This document shows positions 26,221 through 34,646 of a stretch of 45,780 bases of DNA, piece after piece. Every line of letters begins with the position of its first letter. The first letter of the stretch is position 1. The DNA lies in NCBI RefSeq assembly GCF_002086675.1, contig NZ_MVIF01000037.1:1-45780 (forward strand). Direction: 5' to 3'. Origin of the DNA: Mycobacterium persicum (GTDB lineage: Bacteria > Actinomycetota > Actinomycetes > Mycobacteriales > Mycobacteriaceae). The position numbers and the translations under genes are program-made. The notes under the pieces are model-generated. The model had not been told where the DNA came from. It did not search any database and saw only the letters and a list, made by a program, of their open reading frames with translations.

Positions 26221-28034
26221 GTCATCTCCTGGCCGATAGTCGAGCTGACGACCTCGGAGGGATCCTGCGGATCGATCCTGGCGCGGCCGCGCCGAAGCCG
26301 CGCGTCGATGTAGTTCACCAGGTGGGTCAACGGGATAGTCAACAGCAGATAGAAGATGCCCGCGGCCACCAACGGCGACAGGTTACCGGTTTGCGCGTTG
26401 AGGTCGCGGCCGATTTGGAACAGTTCGCGCTGTCTGGCCACCAGGCCCAGGAAGTACACCAGGGCAGAGGCTTTCAGCAGTGCGATGAACTGGTTGACCA
26501 ATGCCGGCAACACTCGCCGTATTCCCTGCGGCACCACCACCAATCGCATCGCCGCGGAGTAGCTGAAACCCAGGGCACGAGCGGCCTCGAGCTGGCCGGG
26601 GTCCACGCTTTGGATTCCGGAACGCAGGATCTCGCCGACGTAGGCGCCGGCCATCAATCCCAGCGCGGCGATGCCCAACGGGTAGGGGTTGTTGTTGGTC
26701 AGCCCGCCCACGATCGGGCCGACACCCAGCCCGATGATCAGGATGATCACCACCTCGGGCAGGCCGCGGAAGATATCGGTGTACACCCGCGCCGGCCACC
26801 GCAGCCAGCGCTTCTGCGAGATCCCGGCGACGGCCAGCGCCATGCCGATTGCCAGCCCGATCGCGCTGGCGCTGACACTCAGGATCAATGTGTTGGGTAG
26901 CCCCGTAGCGAACAGCGTCGGGATGGCCTGCCGGTACATGTCCCAGTCGAAAAAGGATTCCCGAAGCTGCGCCAGTGTCGACTTGGGCGCGGCGGGCTGG
27001 AGCGACTTGCGGTGTTGACTGGCCGCGATTGCGGCGAAATCCGGCAACGTCGGGGCAGCGACGGCTTTCGAGCCGGGTTTCCAGCCGGCCGGCAACGTGC
27101 GGGGAACCCAGTTGCTGTAGAGATCCGACCAGGTTCCGTCGGCGATCACCGCGTCCAGCCCCGAGTTCAGCGCGTCGACGAGCGCGGGATTGTCCTTGGC
27201 GACCGCATAGCCCACGACATCGTCGGTGCTGAAGGTGTTCGCGACGATCACCGCCGGATCGCCCGGCCGCATGGCGGCCGCTGCTTGGTTAGCCGGTGCC
27301 ACCCACGCGTCGATCTGGTGGGTTTTCAGACTCCCGTACACGGTGGCGAAGTCGGGATACTTCACCGGTTGCAAGTGCAGGGTGTCGACGACGTAGGACT
27401 CCTCGACCGTGCCTTGGACGACGCCGATGCGCTGACCCGCGGCGAGGTCGGTGAAACTGGTGATCGCCGAACCGGGAGGCACCACCAGCGAGTAGTAGCC
27501 GAAGTCGTAGCCGTTGGTGAAAGCGACCGTGCGACGGCGAGCATCGGTGGTCTTGACCGATGCCGAGCCGACGTCGAAACGTCGCGATGCCACCTGGGCA
27601 AGTAGCCCGGAGAAGTCGGTGCCGACGAAGCGCACGTGCAAGCCAAGTTTGGCGGCAATGGCGCGCAACAGCTCATTGTCGAAGCCGGTGAACCGTCCGG
27701 TCGAGTTGATGCAGACGTTCGGCGGGGCGTCCGAGAGCGTGCCCACCGTCAGCGCCCCGGGGGTGCCCAGCCCCAGCGCGTTGACATCAATTGAGCTGAG
27801 CGGCACGACGGTGGCGGTGGTGTCGGTGTCGTCGTCGGTGCCCGCCATACCGGGCCTCGACAGGTTGCCGGGCAGAACCGTGGCACTCTCCACCCCGGCG
27901 GGGGCGCACTGATGGCGGTCTGCCGCCGCGGGCGCGGCGGTTGCCAGGCTAGCGGTGGCGAGGATCAGCATTGTCGCGGCCGCGGCCAATAGCCTGAGCC
28001 CGCTTCTGGTGCGGGGACCCACGCGTGGACTCAT
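26217..28034 (-). CDS. Fused solute-binding protein and permease of a GlnPQ-type amino-acid importer
   Basis: 605 residues from ATG 28034 (MSPRVGPRTRSG; a GTG nine bases upstream is possible). A signal sequence (about 12-38, LRLLAAAATMLILATASLATAAPAAA) precedes a family 3 solute-binding domain (about 75-310: LTVGTLSDAPPNVCINSTGRFTGFDNELLRAIAAKLGL, FDVGSASVKTTDARRRTVAFTNGYDFGYYSLVV). The C-terminal permease (about 370-595) has the HisM-type TLILSVSASAIGLAIGMALAVAG and the EAA loop QLEAARALGFSYSAAMRLVVVPQGIR that contacts the ATPase. The domain order resembles lactococcal GlnP, with one binding domain. Substrate is probably glutamine or another polar amino acid. Confidence 0.93.
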   Translation of the reverse strand: MSPRVGPRTRSGLRLLAAAATMLILATASLATAAPAAADRHQCAPAGVESATVLPGNLSRPGMAGTDDDTDTTATVVPLSSIDVNALGLGTPGALTVGTLSDAPPNVCINSTGRFTGFDNELLRAIAAKLGLHVRFVGTDFSGLLAQVASRRFDVGSASVKTTDARRRTVAFTNGYDFGYYSLVVPPGSAITSFTDLAAGQRIGVVQGTVEESYVVDTLHLQPVKYPDFATVYGSLKTHQIDAWVAPANQAAAAMRPGDPAVIVANTFSTDDVVGYAVAKDNPALVDALNSGLDAVIADGTWSDLYSNWVPRTLPAGWKPGSKAVAAPTLPDFAAIAASQHRKSLQPAAPKSTLAQLRESFFDWDMYRQAIPTLFATGLPNTLILSVSASAIGLAIGMALAVAGISQKRWLRWPARVYTDIFRGLPEVVIILIIGLGVGPIVGGLTNNNPYPLGIAALGLMAGAYVGEILRSGIQSVDPGQLEAARALGFSYSAAMRLVVVPQGIRRVLPALVNQFIALLKASALVYFLGLVARQRELFQIGRDLNAQTGNLSPLVAAGIFYLLLTIPLTHLVNYIDARLRRGRARIDPQDPSEVVSSTIGQEMT

Positions 28035-28071
28035 CACCGCCACCGTATCGGCCGACCGGATGGCGCGTCGC

Positions 28072-28836
28072 TCAGAGCACGATCGACGACGGCTCGCGAG
28101 TGCCGGCCAGAGCGCCGACAGCCGACGGCTCCGGAACCATGGCCGTCAGGCGTACCGGAAACTGGTCCGGCCCGATCCCGCCGTGCGGCGTGAACACCCG
28201 GCGACGGAATAGTTCGGCCAGCATCGTGTGCGCCATCAGCTGGGATCGCCCGATACATGCGGCCCGCGCGGCTTCCGGATCACGCCGATGTATTGCCGAG
28301 TGCTCGTCTTCGTAGAACGACAGCATGTCGTCGCGGCCGTTCTGGTAGGTCAGCCAAAAGGCGCGGGGAATAAGGTTTTGCGAGGCACGAATGCTGGCGT
28401 GCAGCCGCGGCCCCGCGTACTCGTCGTTGACCGTTCGCCGGTATTCGTGCGCGACTTCGGAAAAAGTCCGCGGCTCCTTCGACGTGCGCAACGAGCGCAT
28501 CAACGCGTCGAGCTGGCCCAAAATCCGCGGTGTGGGGTTGGCCGCGGCCCGCGCCGAAGCGATGCCGTTGAGCAGGCCGTCGAGCTCGTGATGTTCGAGG
28601 ACGGTCGCTTCGTCGAACCGCTCGACGAACGCCCCGCGGTGATAGCGAGTCGACACGACGCCGTCGTGTTCGAGTTGCACCAGTGCCTCTTGTATCGGGA
28701 CGCGGCTGACTCCCAAGCCCTGCGCGATTTCGTTGCGGTCGACACGGTCGCCGCTGCGCAGTTTGCCAGTCAGGATCAGGTCGAGGATGTGCGAAACAAC
28801 CTGGTCTTTTTCTTTGATCCCATATTTCTTAGGCAT
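28072..28836 (-). CDS. GntR-family (FadR/VanR subgroup) regulator, Rv0043c-like
   Basis: 254 residues from ATG 28836 ([26 protein letters not shown]). The N-terminal winged helix (about 8-75) includes [45 protein letters not shown], the GntR signature. The C-terminal FCD-like all-helical domain (about 85-235) would bind an acidic metabolite with metal-ligand His residues. It lies 37 bases upstream of the importer on the same strand, so it may regulate uptake. The Rv0043c homologue lacks this importer next to it in H37Rv as I recall, so the pairing may be secondary. Confidence 0.92.
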   Translation of the reverse strand: MPKKYGIKEKDQVVSHILDLILTGKLRSGDRVDRNEIAQGLGVSRVPIQEALVQLEHDGVVSTRYHRGAFVERFDEATVLEHHELDGLLNGIASARAAANPTPRILGQLDALMRSLRTSKEPRTFSEVAHEYRRTVNDEYAGPRLHASIRASQNLIPRAFWLTYQNGRDDMLSFYEDEHSAIHRRDPEAARAACIGRSQLMAHTMLAELFRRRVFTPHGGIGPDQFPVRLTAMVPEPSAVGALAGTREPSSIVL

Positions 28837-28957
28837 CACTATCCGTCGGTTTCCGTCGAGTCTCTTCCAGCCGCTCCGGCTATCGGCGCTGGCAAGTTTC
28901 TCATGACTGGCAGCGCGCTATCGGGCGTTTGGCAGATGAAATCGACGCAAACGCCAA

Positions 28958-29746
28958 CTAACGGCTGCCACGCCATCTGCAGAGCGCCTCGGCGGCGGTG
29001 AGGTCGTAATCGGGACCGTCGCAGCCGACCGTTAGCAGCGTGACCCCAAGCTCGACCAGAGCTTCGGCGTCAGCGATCCCGCCCGTTACCGCGGCCGAGC
29101 GTTCGATCGTGGCCGGATCCCGGCCGACGTCGGCGCAGTGCCGGTTCAATACCGCGGCCTTGGCCGGGAACTCGTCGGCGGCGGTGAAGCTGTGCCACAT
29201 GTCGGCGTATTCGGCCACCAGGCGCAGCGTCTTGCGTTCGCCGCCGCCGCCGATCAACACCGGGATATCACGGGTGGGCGGTGGGTTCAGTTTTGCGAGT
29301 CGGGCCTTGATTCGCGGGAGCGCGGCGGCCAGGTCGTCGAGTCGACTGCCGGCGGTGCCGAATTCGTAGCCGTATTCGTCGTAGTCCCTTTGTTTCCAGC
29401 CGGAACCGATGCCCAACACGAGTCGGCCGTCGGAAATATGGTCGACGGTACGGGCCATATCGGCCAGCAGCTCCGGATTCCGGTAGGAGTTGCAGGTCAC
29501 CAGGGCGCCGATCTGGATGCGCGACGTCTGCTCGGCCCACGCCCCGAGCATGGTCCAGCACTCGAAGTGCGCACCGTCGGGATCGCCGAAGAGCGGGAAG
29601 AAGTGGTCCCAGTTGAAGGCGATGTCGACGCCGATGTCCTCGCAGCGGCGGACGGCGTCGCGGATGTGGCCGTAGTGCGGGGCGTGCTGCGGCTGGAGCT
29701 GCACGCCGATGCGGATGGGTAGATCGGGATGCACGGCTGAGGTCAT
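28958..29746 (-). CDS. Luciferase-like F420-dependent oxidoreductase, Rv0044c-like
   Basis: 262 residues, a TIM-barrel flavin/F420 enzyme of the LLM class: IRIGVQLQPQHAPHYGHIRDAVRRCEDIGVDIAFNWDHFFPL (about 11-52), IQIGALVTCNSYRNPELLADMARTVDHISDGRLVLGIGSGWKQRDYDEYGYEFG (about 76-130) and PVLIGGGGERKTLRLVAEYADMWH. The GSGWxxxDYxEYG and IGGGGE features are typical of mycobacterial F420-dependent members. Substrate unknown. TACCGT (29753-29758) ends 6 bases before ATG 29746, a leaderless arrangement. Same strand as the hydrolase, 36 bases downstream of it. Confidence 0.92.
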   Translation of the reverse strand: MTSAVHPDLPIRIGVQLQPQHAPHYGHIRDAVRRCEDIGVDIAFNWDHFFPLFGDPDGAHFECWTMLGAWAEQTSRIQIGALVTCNSYRNPELLADMARTVDHISDGRLVLGIGSGWKQRDYDEYGYEFGTAGSRLDDLAAALPRIKARLAKLNPPPTRDIPVLIGGGGERKTLRLVAEYADMWHSFTAADEFPAKAAVLNRHCADVGRDPATIERSAAVTGGIADAEALVELGVTLLTVGCDGPDYDLTAAEALCRWRGSR

Positions 29747-29782
29747 ACGACCACGGTAGGCCCGGTGCTCTGGGCGAAACGC

Positions 29783-30697
29783 TCAGCGTCTGCCGAACAC
29801 TGCGCGCAGGATGTCGACAAGCGCGCGCGGTTGGTCGCTTTGCACCGAGTGGCCCGAATCCGGAACGGTGTGCGCACCACGGAAATGCCTTGCGCGCCTG
29901 CTCAATTCGGCGACATCCTGGTCGCTGACGAAGCCCGACTTGCCGCCGCGCACGAGCGTGATCGGTGCCGACAAGGCGTCGACGTCATCCCACAAGCCGG
30001 CAAAGTCCGGGAAGCTGCGGATGGCGTCGTAGCGCCAGGTCCAGTTGCCGTTGTCGAGTCGACGGGAGTTGTGGAACACGCCGCGGCGCAATGCCTTCAC
30101 CTCGCGATGCGGCGCCGCGGCGATGGTTACGTCGAGCATCGCCTGGAAGCTGGGGAATTCTCGCTCACCGTGCATCAGCGCGACCGTGCCGCGCTGATCG
30201 GCGGTCATTTCGGCGTGCCGCTGCAGCGCCGACGGGGTGACGTCGATGACGATGAGTTCGTCGACGAGTTCGGGGGCGACCGCGCCCAGCCGGATCGCGG
30301 TGAGCCCGCCCAGCGACATCCCGACGACGAATTCGGCCGCCGGTGCCAGCTCCCGCAGCACCGGGGCCAGGGCGTCGGCATTGTGCTGCGGCGAATAGTC
30401 GCCGTCCTCGCGCCAACCGGAGTGACCGTGCCCCGGCAGATCTACCGCCAGCGCCGGCTCGCCAAGGCCGACGATCACCGTGTCCCAGGTGTGCGCATTC
30501 TGGCCGCCGCCGTGGAGGAAGATCACTCGCGGCGCCGCGCCGCCCCAGCGCAGCGCGCTGATTCTGCCGGCAGCGGTGTCGGCGTCCACCCGCGCTACTT
30601 CCGGCAGCGCGCCGGTGGCACCGGCCTGCTCGGCGTTTTCGGCCAGCAGATCGAACTCGGAGAGTCCGGCCAGTTCGTCGTCGGAAATCTCGGTCAC
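29783..30697 (-). CDS. Alpha/beta-hydrolase (esterase), Rv0045c-like
   Basis: 304 residues from GTG 30697 (VTEISDDELAGLSEF). Oxyanion-hole segment VIFLHGGGQNAHTWD (about 59-73), nucleophile elbow VVGMSLGGLT (Ser about 129), and catalytic His in PDSGHSVQSDQP near the end. Rv0045c is an esterase that prefers short ester chains; its physiological substrate is unclear. The start is chosen because TAGAGT (30705-30710) ends 7 bases upstream of the GTG, giving a leaderless transcript; an ATG at 30724 is upstream of that element. Its upstream side borders the low-GC island. Confidence 0.92.
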   Translation of the reverse strand: MTEISDDELAGLSEFDLLAENAEQAGATGALPEVARVDADTAAGRISALRWGGAAPRVIFLHGGGQNAHTWDTVIVGLGEPALAVDLPGHGHSGWREDGDYSPQHNADALAPVLRELAPAAEFVVGMSLGGLTAIRLGAVAPELVDELIVIDVTPSALQRHAEMTADQRGTVALMHGEREFPSFQAMLDVTIAAAPHREVKALRRGVFHNSRRLDNGNWTWRYDAIRSFPDFAGLWDDVDALSAPITLVRGGKSGFVSDQDVAELSRRARHFRGAHTVPDSGHSVQSDQPRALVDILRAVFGRR

Positions 30698-31054
30698 GGC
30701 TCTGACTCTACGAGTCATGCCCAAGTGCCAGGCGGGGATGACTCTGACGTCCCGTCGTTCGCTTCGTTCGACCTACCCGCCGGACCGCCTGCTATGTGAT
30801 GCCGGACGCTGCGTGGGTTTCGGCAATGCGCTGCGCGCAGAGATCTAGGCCGGTAGCGCATGCAACCTTTGAAGTGGACAGATCACTTTGTGTCCGTTCG
30901 CGCTGGTCGCCGGTGACGGCTGGCGTCGATATTTGGCTGTGGTTGGCGGTTATATCAAGGCCACCGAGCCCCGCGCCAACCTTTCCGGAAAGACGCTGGG
31001 GTCGACAAGGCGCAGTTTCATAAGCTATGAATATGAATCGATCGTTGATCGCAA
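30698..31054. other. Intergenic stretch leading into a low-GC island
   Basis: No convincing gene. The first 150 bases keep the host's high GC; composition falls after about 30850, and the block 31021-31080 has 22 G/C in 60 by hand count. A short rightward frame ending at the TAG near 30848 has no family features. The left edge of the island is therefore about 30850, with no obvious insertion-sequence end or tRNA gene. Confidence 0.6.
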
Positions 31055-31083
31055 TTGACGTAAATGAGCATTTGTCCCATAAT
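31055..31083 (+). promoter_or_regulatory. Near-consensus sigma-A promoter in the island
   Basis: TTGACG (31055-31060), a 17-base spacer and CATAAT (31078-31083): one mismatch from consensus in each hexamer at ideal spacing, and the strongest promoter match in the window. Transcription should begin near 31090 and run into the gene at 31299. Confidence 0.65.
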
Positions 31084-31089
31084 GTTGTG

Positions 31090-31298
31090 GCCCCTTGCCG
31101 GATTCGAACAGCAAATCCAGCTTTACCTACGTTTACTGCGGACGCCAATGGCCACGAGTTCATACCTGTAGCCATTTTGTACAGGCAAAGTCGGACTGGC
31201 TCGCAATCCGGCTTGCACCCCTGTCCGGGAGTGGTTACGTTTAACCATTCAACAACCGGCCGCAGAGCTAACATTATTAGAAAGGCTATTAGTCATTA
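31090..31298 (+). promoter_or_regulatory. Roughly 210-nt structured 5' leader candidate
   Basis: Three inverted repeats fall between the predicted start site and the start codon. GCCGGATT (31097-31104) pairs with AATCCGGC (31205-31212), closing a domain of about 100 nt. Inside it CCTGTA (31165-31170) pairs with TACAGG (31180-31185). After it TGGTTA (31232-31237) pairs with TAACCA (31242-31247). A 7-codon ORF, MATSSYL, occupies 31148-31171. AGAAAGG at 31280-31286 is a possible ribosome site 12 bases before the ATG. No known riboswitch class is recognised. Confidence 0.4.
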
Positions 31299-31315
31299 AT
31301 GTCCGAGGACATTAA
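31296..31315. promoter_or_regulatory. Perfect 9-2-9 palindrome over the start codon
   Basis: TTAATGTCC (31296-31304), GA, GGACATTAA (31307-31315). The ATG at 31299-31301 lies inside the left arm. In RNA this gives an 8-bp stem with a CGAG loop that would pair the start codon; in DNA it is a dyad that a dimeric repressor could bind. Confidence 0.6.
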
Positions 31316-32324
31316 AGCAGCCAACTTTATCGATGTGACAACGGCCGAATCCCATTCCGTTCTGTTCAATTGGTCTACGGCCGAAGAGGCGACGGTCACA
31401 CAGCGTCGGAAGATTGGTGTTGCAGTTGCAACTTTGGGGGCGCTGACTTTGTGCTGTGGGAGCGCCGCAGTTGATGCCGCCAATTTCGATCGGTTTAATG
31501 TTGGCAGACTCGATATTGCATTAACTGCCTACGATGGCTTCAAGTTAGACACTTGCTCGAGCGGCGACTTTAGCTCTACCGACCGTAGCGGCTCCGGCGG
31601 AAACTCAGACTCAGTGAGTCCCAGCGGCGGCGGGAGCAATCTCAAAGAAATCAACGGTGAAGGCCATAACCCAGAGCCCGAGCGAATACAGGTCTTTATT
31701 TACACTGATTATAATCCCAACGACACAAGCTACGATCCGAATAGCCATTACCATCCTCAGGTCGAGGAAAGCAATAATGGAGCAACCAATTTCGATGTAC
31801 TAGCTTCAGCTCCTACCATTTCGTCCGTTGATCCGTCCCGCTTGATGGAAGTGAGTGTGCCCGAGGTCTACATTGAACGCGAGCCGGATAGCTTTGACTC
31901 TGGCTACGCGAATGGTAGCGTACGCGATTCCGATTCAGGGCAGGTCAACCCATTTTCTTCGCAAGGCGTTGGGAGAGAAGATCCCGGTGCGGGCGACCTA
32001 CTTCAGGAATATTTCGTCGTAACGACAGAGGAAGGACTGCTGCCGCGTTCCATTGTTAGATCAGGTGCAGATATCGACGATCTAAACCAAGATTGGTACA
32101 ACGAGGTGGTTAGCAATTCCCAGAACAGTCGCTGGACTATGCACAGAGTATATGATCCAGAAAGACTAGACATGCTTCGTGATTTTGTACGGGAGCAGCC
32201 AAACCAACCACAATGGACCGCCTCAGATGAAGAAAGATATTCTCCCGAAAATATCGATAACATTATTCGTCCCAATTATAATGATCCACGTTATCGTGAT
32301 GATGATGCAGGTGAAGACGATTAG
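31299..32324 (+). CDS. Unrecognised low-GC gene: acidic, Ser/Asn-rich membrane-anchored or secreted protein
   Basis: 341 residues; no family recognised. Residues 1-35 are polar, RRK (36-38) precedes a hydrophobic span (39-60, IGVAVATLGALTLCCGSAAV), then the rest is hydrophilic: a Ser/Gly linker (88-115), and Asp/Glu/Asn/Tyr-rich segments (IQVFIYTDYNPNDTSYDP about 130-147; RWTMHRVYDPERLDMLRDF about 278-296; tail DPRYRDDDAGEDD). The RRK side should stay inside, so a type II anchor or a signal peptide with a long n-region (possible cleavage after VDA, 58-60) is likely. Base use is foreign: 31681-31740 has 24 G/C in 60 and 32221-32280 has 20, with many AT-ending codons. A continuous 341-codon frame in such sequence argues for a real, recently acquired gene. 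Confidence 0.72.
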   Translation: MSEDIKAANFIDVTTAESHSVLFNWSTAEEATVTQRRKIGVAVATLGALTLCCGSAAVDAANFDRFNVGRLDIALTAYDGFKLDTCSSGDFSSTDRSGSGGNSDSVSPSGGGSNLKEINGEGHNPEPERIQVFIYTDYNPNDTSYDPNSHYHPQVEESNNGATNFDVLASAPTISSVDPSRLMEVSVPEVYIEREPDSFDSGYANGSVRDSDSGQVNPFSSQGVGREDPGAGDLLQEYFVVTTEEGLLPRSIVRSGADIDDLNQDWYNEVVSNSQNSRWTMHRVYDPERLDMLRDFVREQPNQPQWTASDEERYSPENIDNIIRPNYNDPRYRDDDAGEDD

Positions 32325-32846
32325 AAGCTTCACGCAGGACAGTCGATGAACAAGCAACCAGCCCCTTGCGTCTTTGGCTACTTCTGCTGCTGGCCATAAT
32401 ATTCGGAACATGACTGAGTAGCGTATGGCCGGCGTTAGCAAAACCGTTTCTATCGACGGTTGATGATCAGGGTTCGGAATTGGTTCGGGCCTGGCGCGGT
32501 GACGTGCTGGCGGACATACGCGCTGGGCTGGCGTGCTCGACGCGGCCGAACCGGATCCGGGAGGTGACGCCGCGAGCGGCCGAGGCGAGCGGCGGGTGCT
32601 GGACTCAACCCGTACGACGCGATGGCCACGATGGAACACGACCACGCTAATCCCGCTGCGGCAATCCGGGGCTGGTGCAGTGGTCGATGGTGCGTTGCAG
32701 CCCCGGTTGGGTGCGCGGCGGTCGCGTGACGATGGCTAGCGACCGGCCTTAACCGGCCACTGCACCAACACCAACCGCCACGTCAAGCTGACCGCAGCGT
32801 GCTTACCGCCTATCCCACCAAGTCCATTCGGCACCAACCGACCGAA
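32325..32846. other. Intergenic region right of the island
   Basis: No convincing gene. A hairpin AACCGT (32442-32447)/ACGGTT (32456-32461) could end the island transcript. GC returns to host level after about 32450. A long inverted repeat, about 32672-32686 with 32754-32768 (CTGGTGCAGTGGTCG against CGGCCACTGCACCAA, 13 of 15 pairing), encloses 67 bases and lies just beyond the ino1 stop. High-GC open frames here look like decayed or chance coding. Confidence 0.5.
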
Positions 32847-33956
32847 CTAGTCGGCCCCGATGATGAACTCTTCGAGTTGGGCGCGCGCAATGTCGTCCGG
32901 CAACTGCTGCGGCGGGCTCTTCATCAGGTAGGCCGATGCCGGGATCACCGGTCCGCCGACGCCGCGATCCTTGGCGATCTTCGCCGCGCGCACCGCGTCG
33001 ATGATGACGCCCGCCGAGTTCGGCGAATCCCACACCTCGAGCTTGTACTCCAGATTGAGCGGCACGTCACCGAAGGCACGACCCTCCAGTCGCACATAGG
33101 CCCACTTGCGGTCGTCGAGCCAGCCGACATGGTCGGACGGGCCGATGTGCACATCCTTGGTCTTGAACTCGCGCTGCAGGTTGGAGGTGACCGCCTGGGT
33201 CTTGGAAATCTTCTTCGATTCCAGGCGCTCCCTTTCGAGCATGTTGAGGAAGTCCATGTTGCCGCCCACGTTGAGCTGCATCGTGCGGTCCAACTGGACG
33301 CCGCGGTCCTCGAACAGCTTGGCCAGCACCCGGTGCGTGATCGTCGCCCCGACCTGGCTCTTGATGTCGTCACCGACGATTGGCACTCCGGCGTCGGCGA
33401 ACTTCTTGGCCCACACCGGGTCGGAGGCGATGAACACCGGCAGCGCATTGACGAACGCCACCCCGGCATCGATCGCGCACTGGGCATAGAACTTGTCGGC
33501 CTCTTCCGAGCCCACCGGAAGGTAGGAGACCAGCACGTCGACCTTGGCGTCCCGCAGCACCTGGACCACGTCAACGGGCTCGGCGTCGGAGAGCTCGATG
33601 GTGTCGGCGTAGTACTTGCCGATGCCATCCAATGTCGGACCGCGTTGGACGGTCACGTTGGTCGGCGCCACGTCGGCGATCTTGATGGTGTTGTTCTCCG
33701 AGGCGAAGATCGCGTCCGACAGGTCGAACCCGACTTTCTTGGCGTCCACGTCGAACGCGGCCACGAACTTGACGTCACGGACGTGGTACGGACCGAACCG
33801 CACGTGCATCAGCCCGGGCACCGTGGAGGAGTCGTCGGCGTTGTGGTAGTACTCGACGCCCTGGACCAGCGAGGACGCGCAGTTGCCGACGCCGACAATC
33901 GCGACCCGTACCTCAGGCTGCGCCTCCGGCGCCCCTAACGGCTTGTACTCACTCAT
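32847..33956 (-). CDS. ino1: Inositol-1-phosphate synthase
   Basis: 369 residues, matching Rv0046c. Converts glucose-6-phosphate to myo-inositol-1-phosphate with NAD and Zn, the first step toward phosphatidylinositol, LAM and mycothiol. Visible features: the NAD-binding [22 protein letters not shown] (about 16-37), the core [58 protein letters not shown] and [11 protein letters not shown] of the small actinobacterial/archaeal-type enzymes. AGGAGAA precedes ATG 33956. It lies 73 bases downstream of padR on the same strand and is probably co-transcribed with it. Confidence 0.98.
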   Translation of the reverse strand: MSEYKPLGAPEAQPEVRVAIVGVGNCASSLVQGVEYYHNADDSSTVPGLMHVRFGPYHVRDVKFVAAFDVDAKKVGFDLSDAIFASENNTIKIADVAPTNVTVQRGPTLDGIGKYYADTIELSDAEPVDVVQVLRDAKVDVLVSYLPVGSEEADKFYAQCAIDAGVAFVNALPVFIASDPVWAKKFADAGVPIVGDDIKSQVGATITHRVLAKLFEDRGVQLDRTMQLNVGGNMDFLNMLERERLESKKISKTQAVTSNLQREFKTKDVHIGPSDHVGWLDDRKWAYVRLEGRAFGDVPLNLEYKLEVWDSPNSAGVIIDAVRAAKIAKDRGVGGPVIPASAYLMKSPPQQLPDDIARAQLEEFIIGAD

Positions 33957-34029
33957 TCGGGCGTTCTCCTAACCTCATAGCTTTGGGCAGTGTCTTGTGT
34001 GGTTGTGTGCAGGGGCTGGTGTGCAGAGT

Positions 34030-34572
34030 TCACGTCTGTTCGGCGTGATTGGGCGCTGCCCGTTCTGCGGCGATGAGCTCGTTGAGCCACTTGACTTCAC
34101 GCTCGCTGGACTCGAGCCCGAGCTGGTGCAGTTGCCGGGTGTAGCGGTCCAACGAGCTGCTGGCCCGTGCCACCGCTTCGCGCAGGCCTTCTCGGCGCTC
34201 TTCGACCTGGCGGCGACGGCCTTCCAGGATGCGCATCCGCGCCTCGGCCGGAGTGCGGTTGAAGAACGCGAGGTGCACCCCGAAGCCGTCGTCGGTGTAG
34301 TTGTGCGGGCCGGTGTCGGCGACCAGTTCGGCAAAGCGTCGCCGGCCCTCATCGGTCAGCTGGTAGACCCGGCGTGCGCGGCGCACCGGCGTGCCCGCGG
34401 GAGCGGCATTCTCCGCGATCAGCCCCTCGGCCTGCATCCGCCGCAGGGCCGGATACAGCGAGCCGTAGGAGAATGCCCGGAATGCGCCGAGCAACCCGGT
34501 CAGCCGTTTACGCAACTCGTAGCCGTGCATGGGCGACTCGATCAGGAGGCCCAGGATGGCAAGTTCCAGCAT
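34030..34572 (-). CDS. PadR-family transcription regulator, Rv0047c-like
   Basis: 180 residues. The N-terminal winged helix (1-80) has the PadR pattern LAILGLLIESPMHGYELRKRL ... YGSLYPALRRMQAEGLI ... RRVYQLTDEGRRRF. The C-terminal part is a coiled dimerisation helix pair (EARMRILEGRRRQVEERREGLREAVARASSSLDRYTRQLHQLG). A strong GGGGGTGA ribosome site precedes ATG 34572. It should repress its own promoter (34647-34675) and so the downstream ino1 gene. The inducer is unknown. Confidence 0.92.
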   Translation of the reverse strand: MLELAILGLLIESPMHGYELRKRLTGLLGAFRAFSYGSLYPALRRMQAEGLIAENAAPAGTPVRRARRVYQLTDEGRRRFAELVADTGPHNYTDDGFGVHLAFFNRTPAEARMRILEGRRRQVEERREGLREAVARASSSLDRYTRQLHQLGLESSEREVKWLNELIAAERAAPNHAEQT

Positions 34573-34586
34573 CGAGTCACCCCCTT

Positions 34587-34608
34587 TGTATGGCTGCTGT
34601 ATGGCCGC
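34587..34608. repeat. Tandem 11-bp repeat in the padR leader
   Basis: TGTATGGCTGC (34587-34597) is followed directly by TGTATGGCCGC (34598-34608), one mismatch. It lies between the predicted start site and the padR start codon, so it could be a second regulator site or a leader RNA element. Confidence 0.5.
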
Positions 34609-34646
34609 TGTTGCGTGAACTACTTAGCGTTTCGACGCCTCGCGTC

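Noticed and set aside
31085..31130. tRNA-like 3' end on the minus strand (TTCGAATCC then GGCAAGGGGCC), suggesting an att site for the island
   Set aside because: The would-be T stem pairs at only two of five positions and no acceptor or anticodon arm can be drawn, so it is not a tRNA fragment by structure.
30792..31274. 160-codon minus-strand frame across the island's left flank
   Set aside because: It crosses the GC transition and the strong rightward promoter, has no domain features and reads against the structured leader.
32411..32740. High-GC frames right of the island that might be a transposase remnant
   Set aside because: Arg-rich translations without any transposase motif that I can identify.
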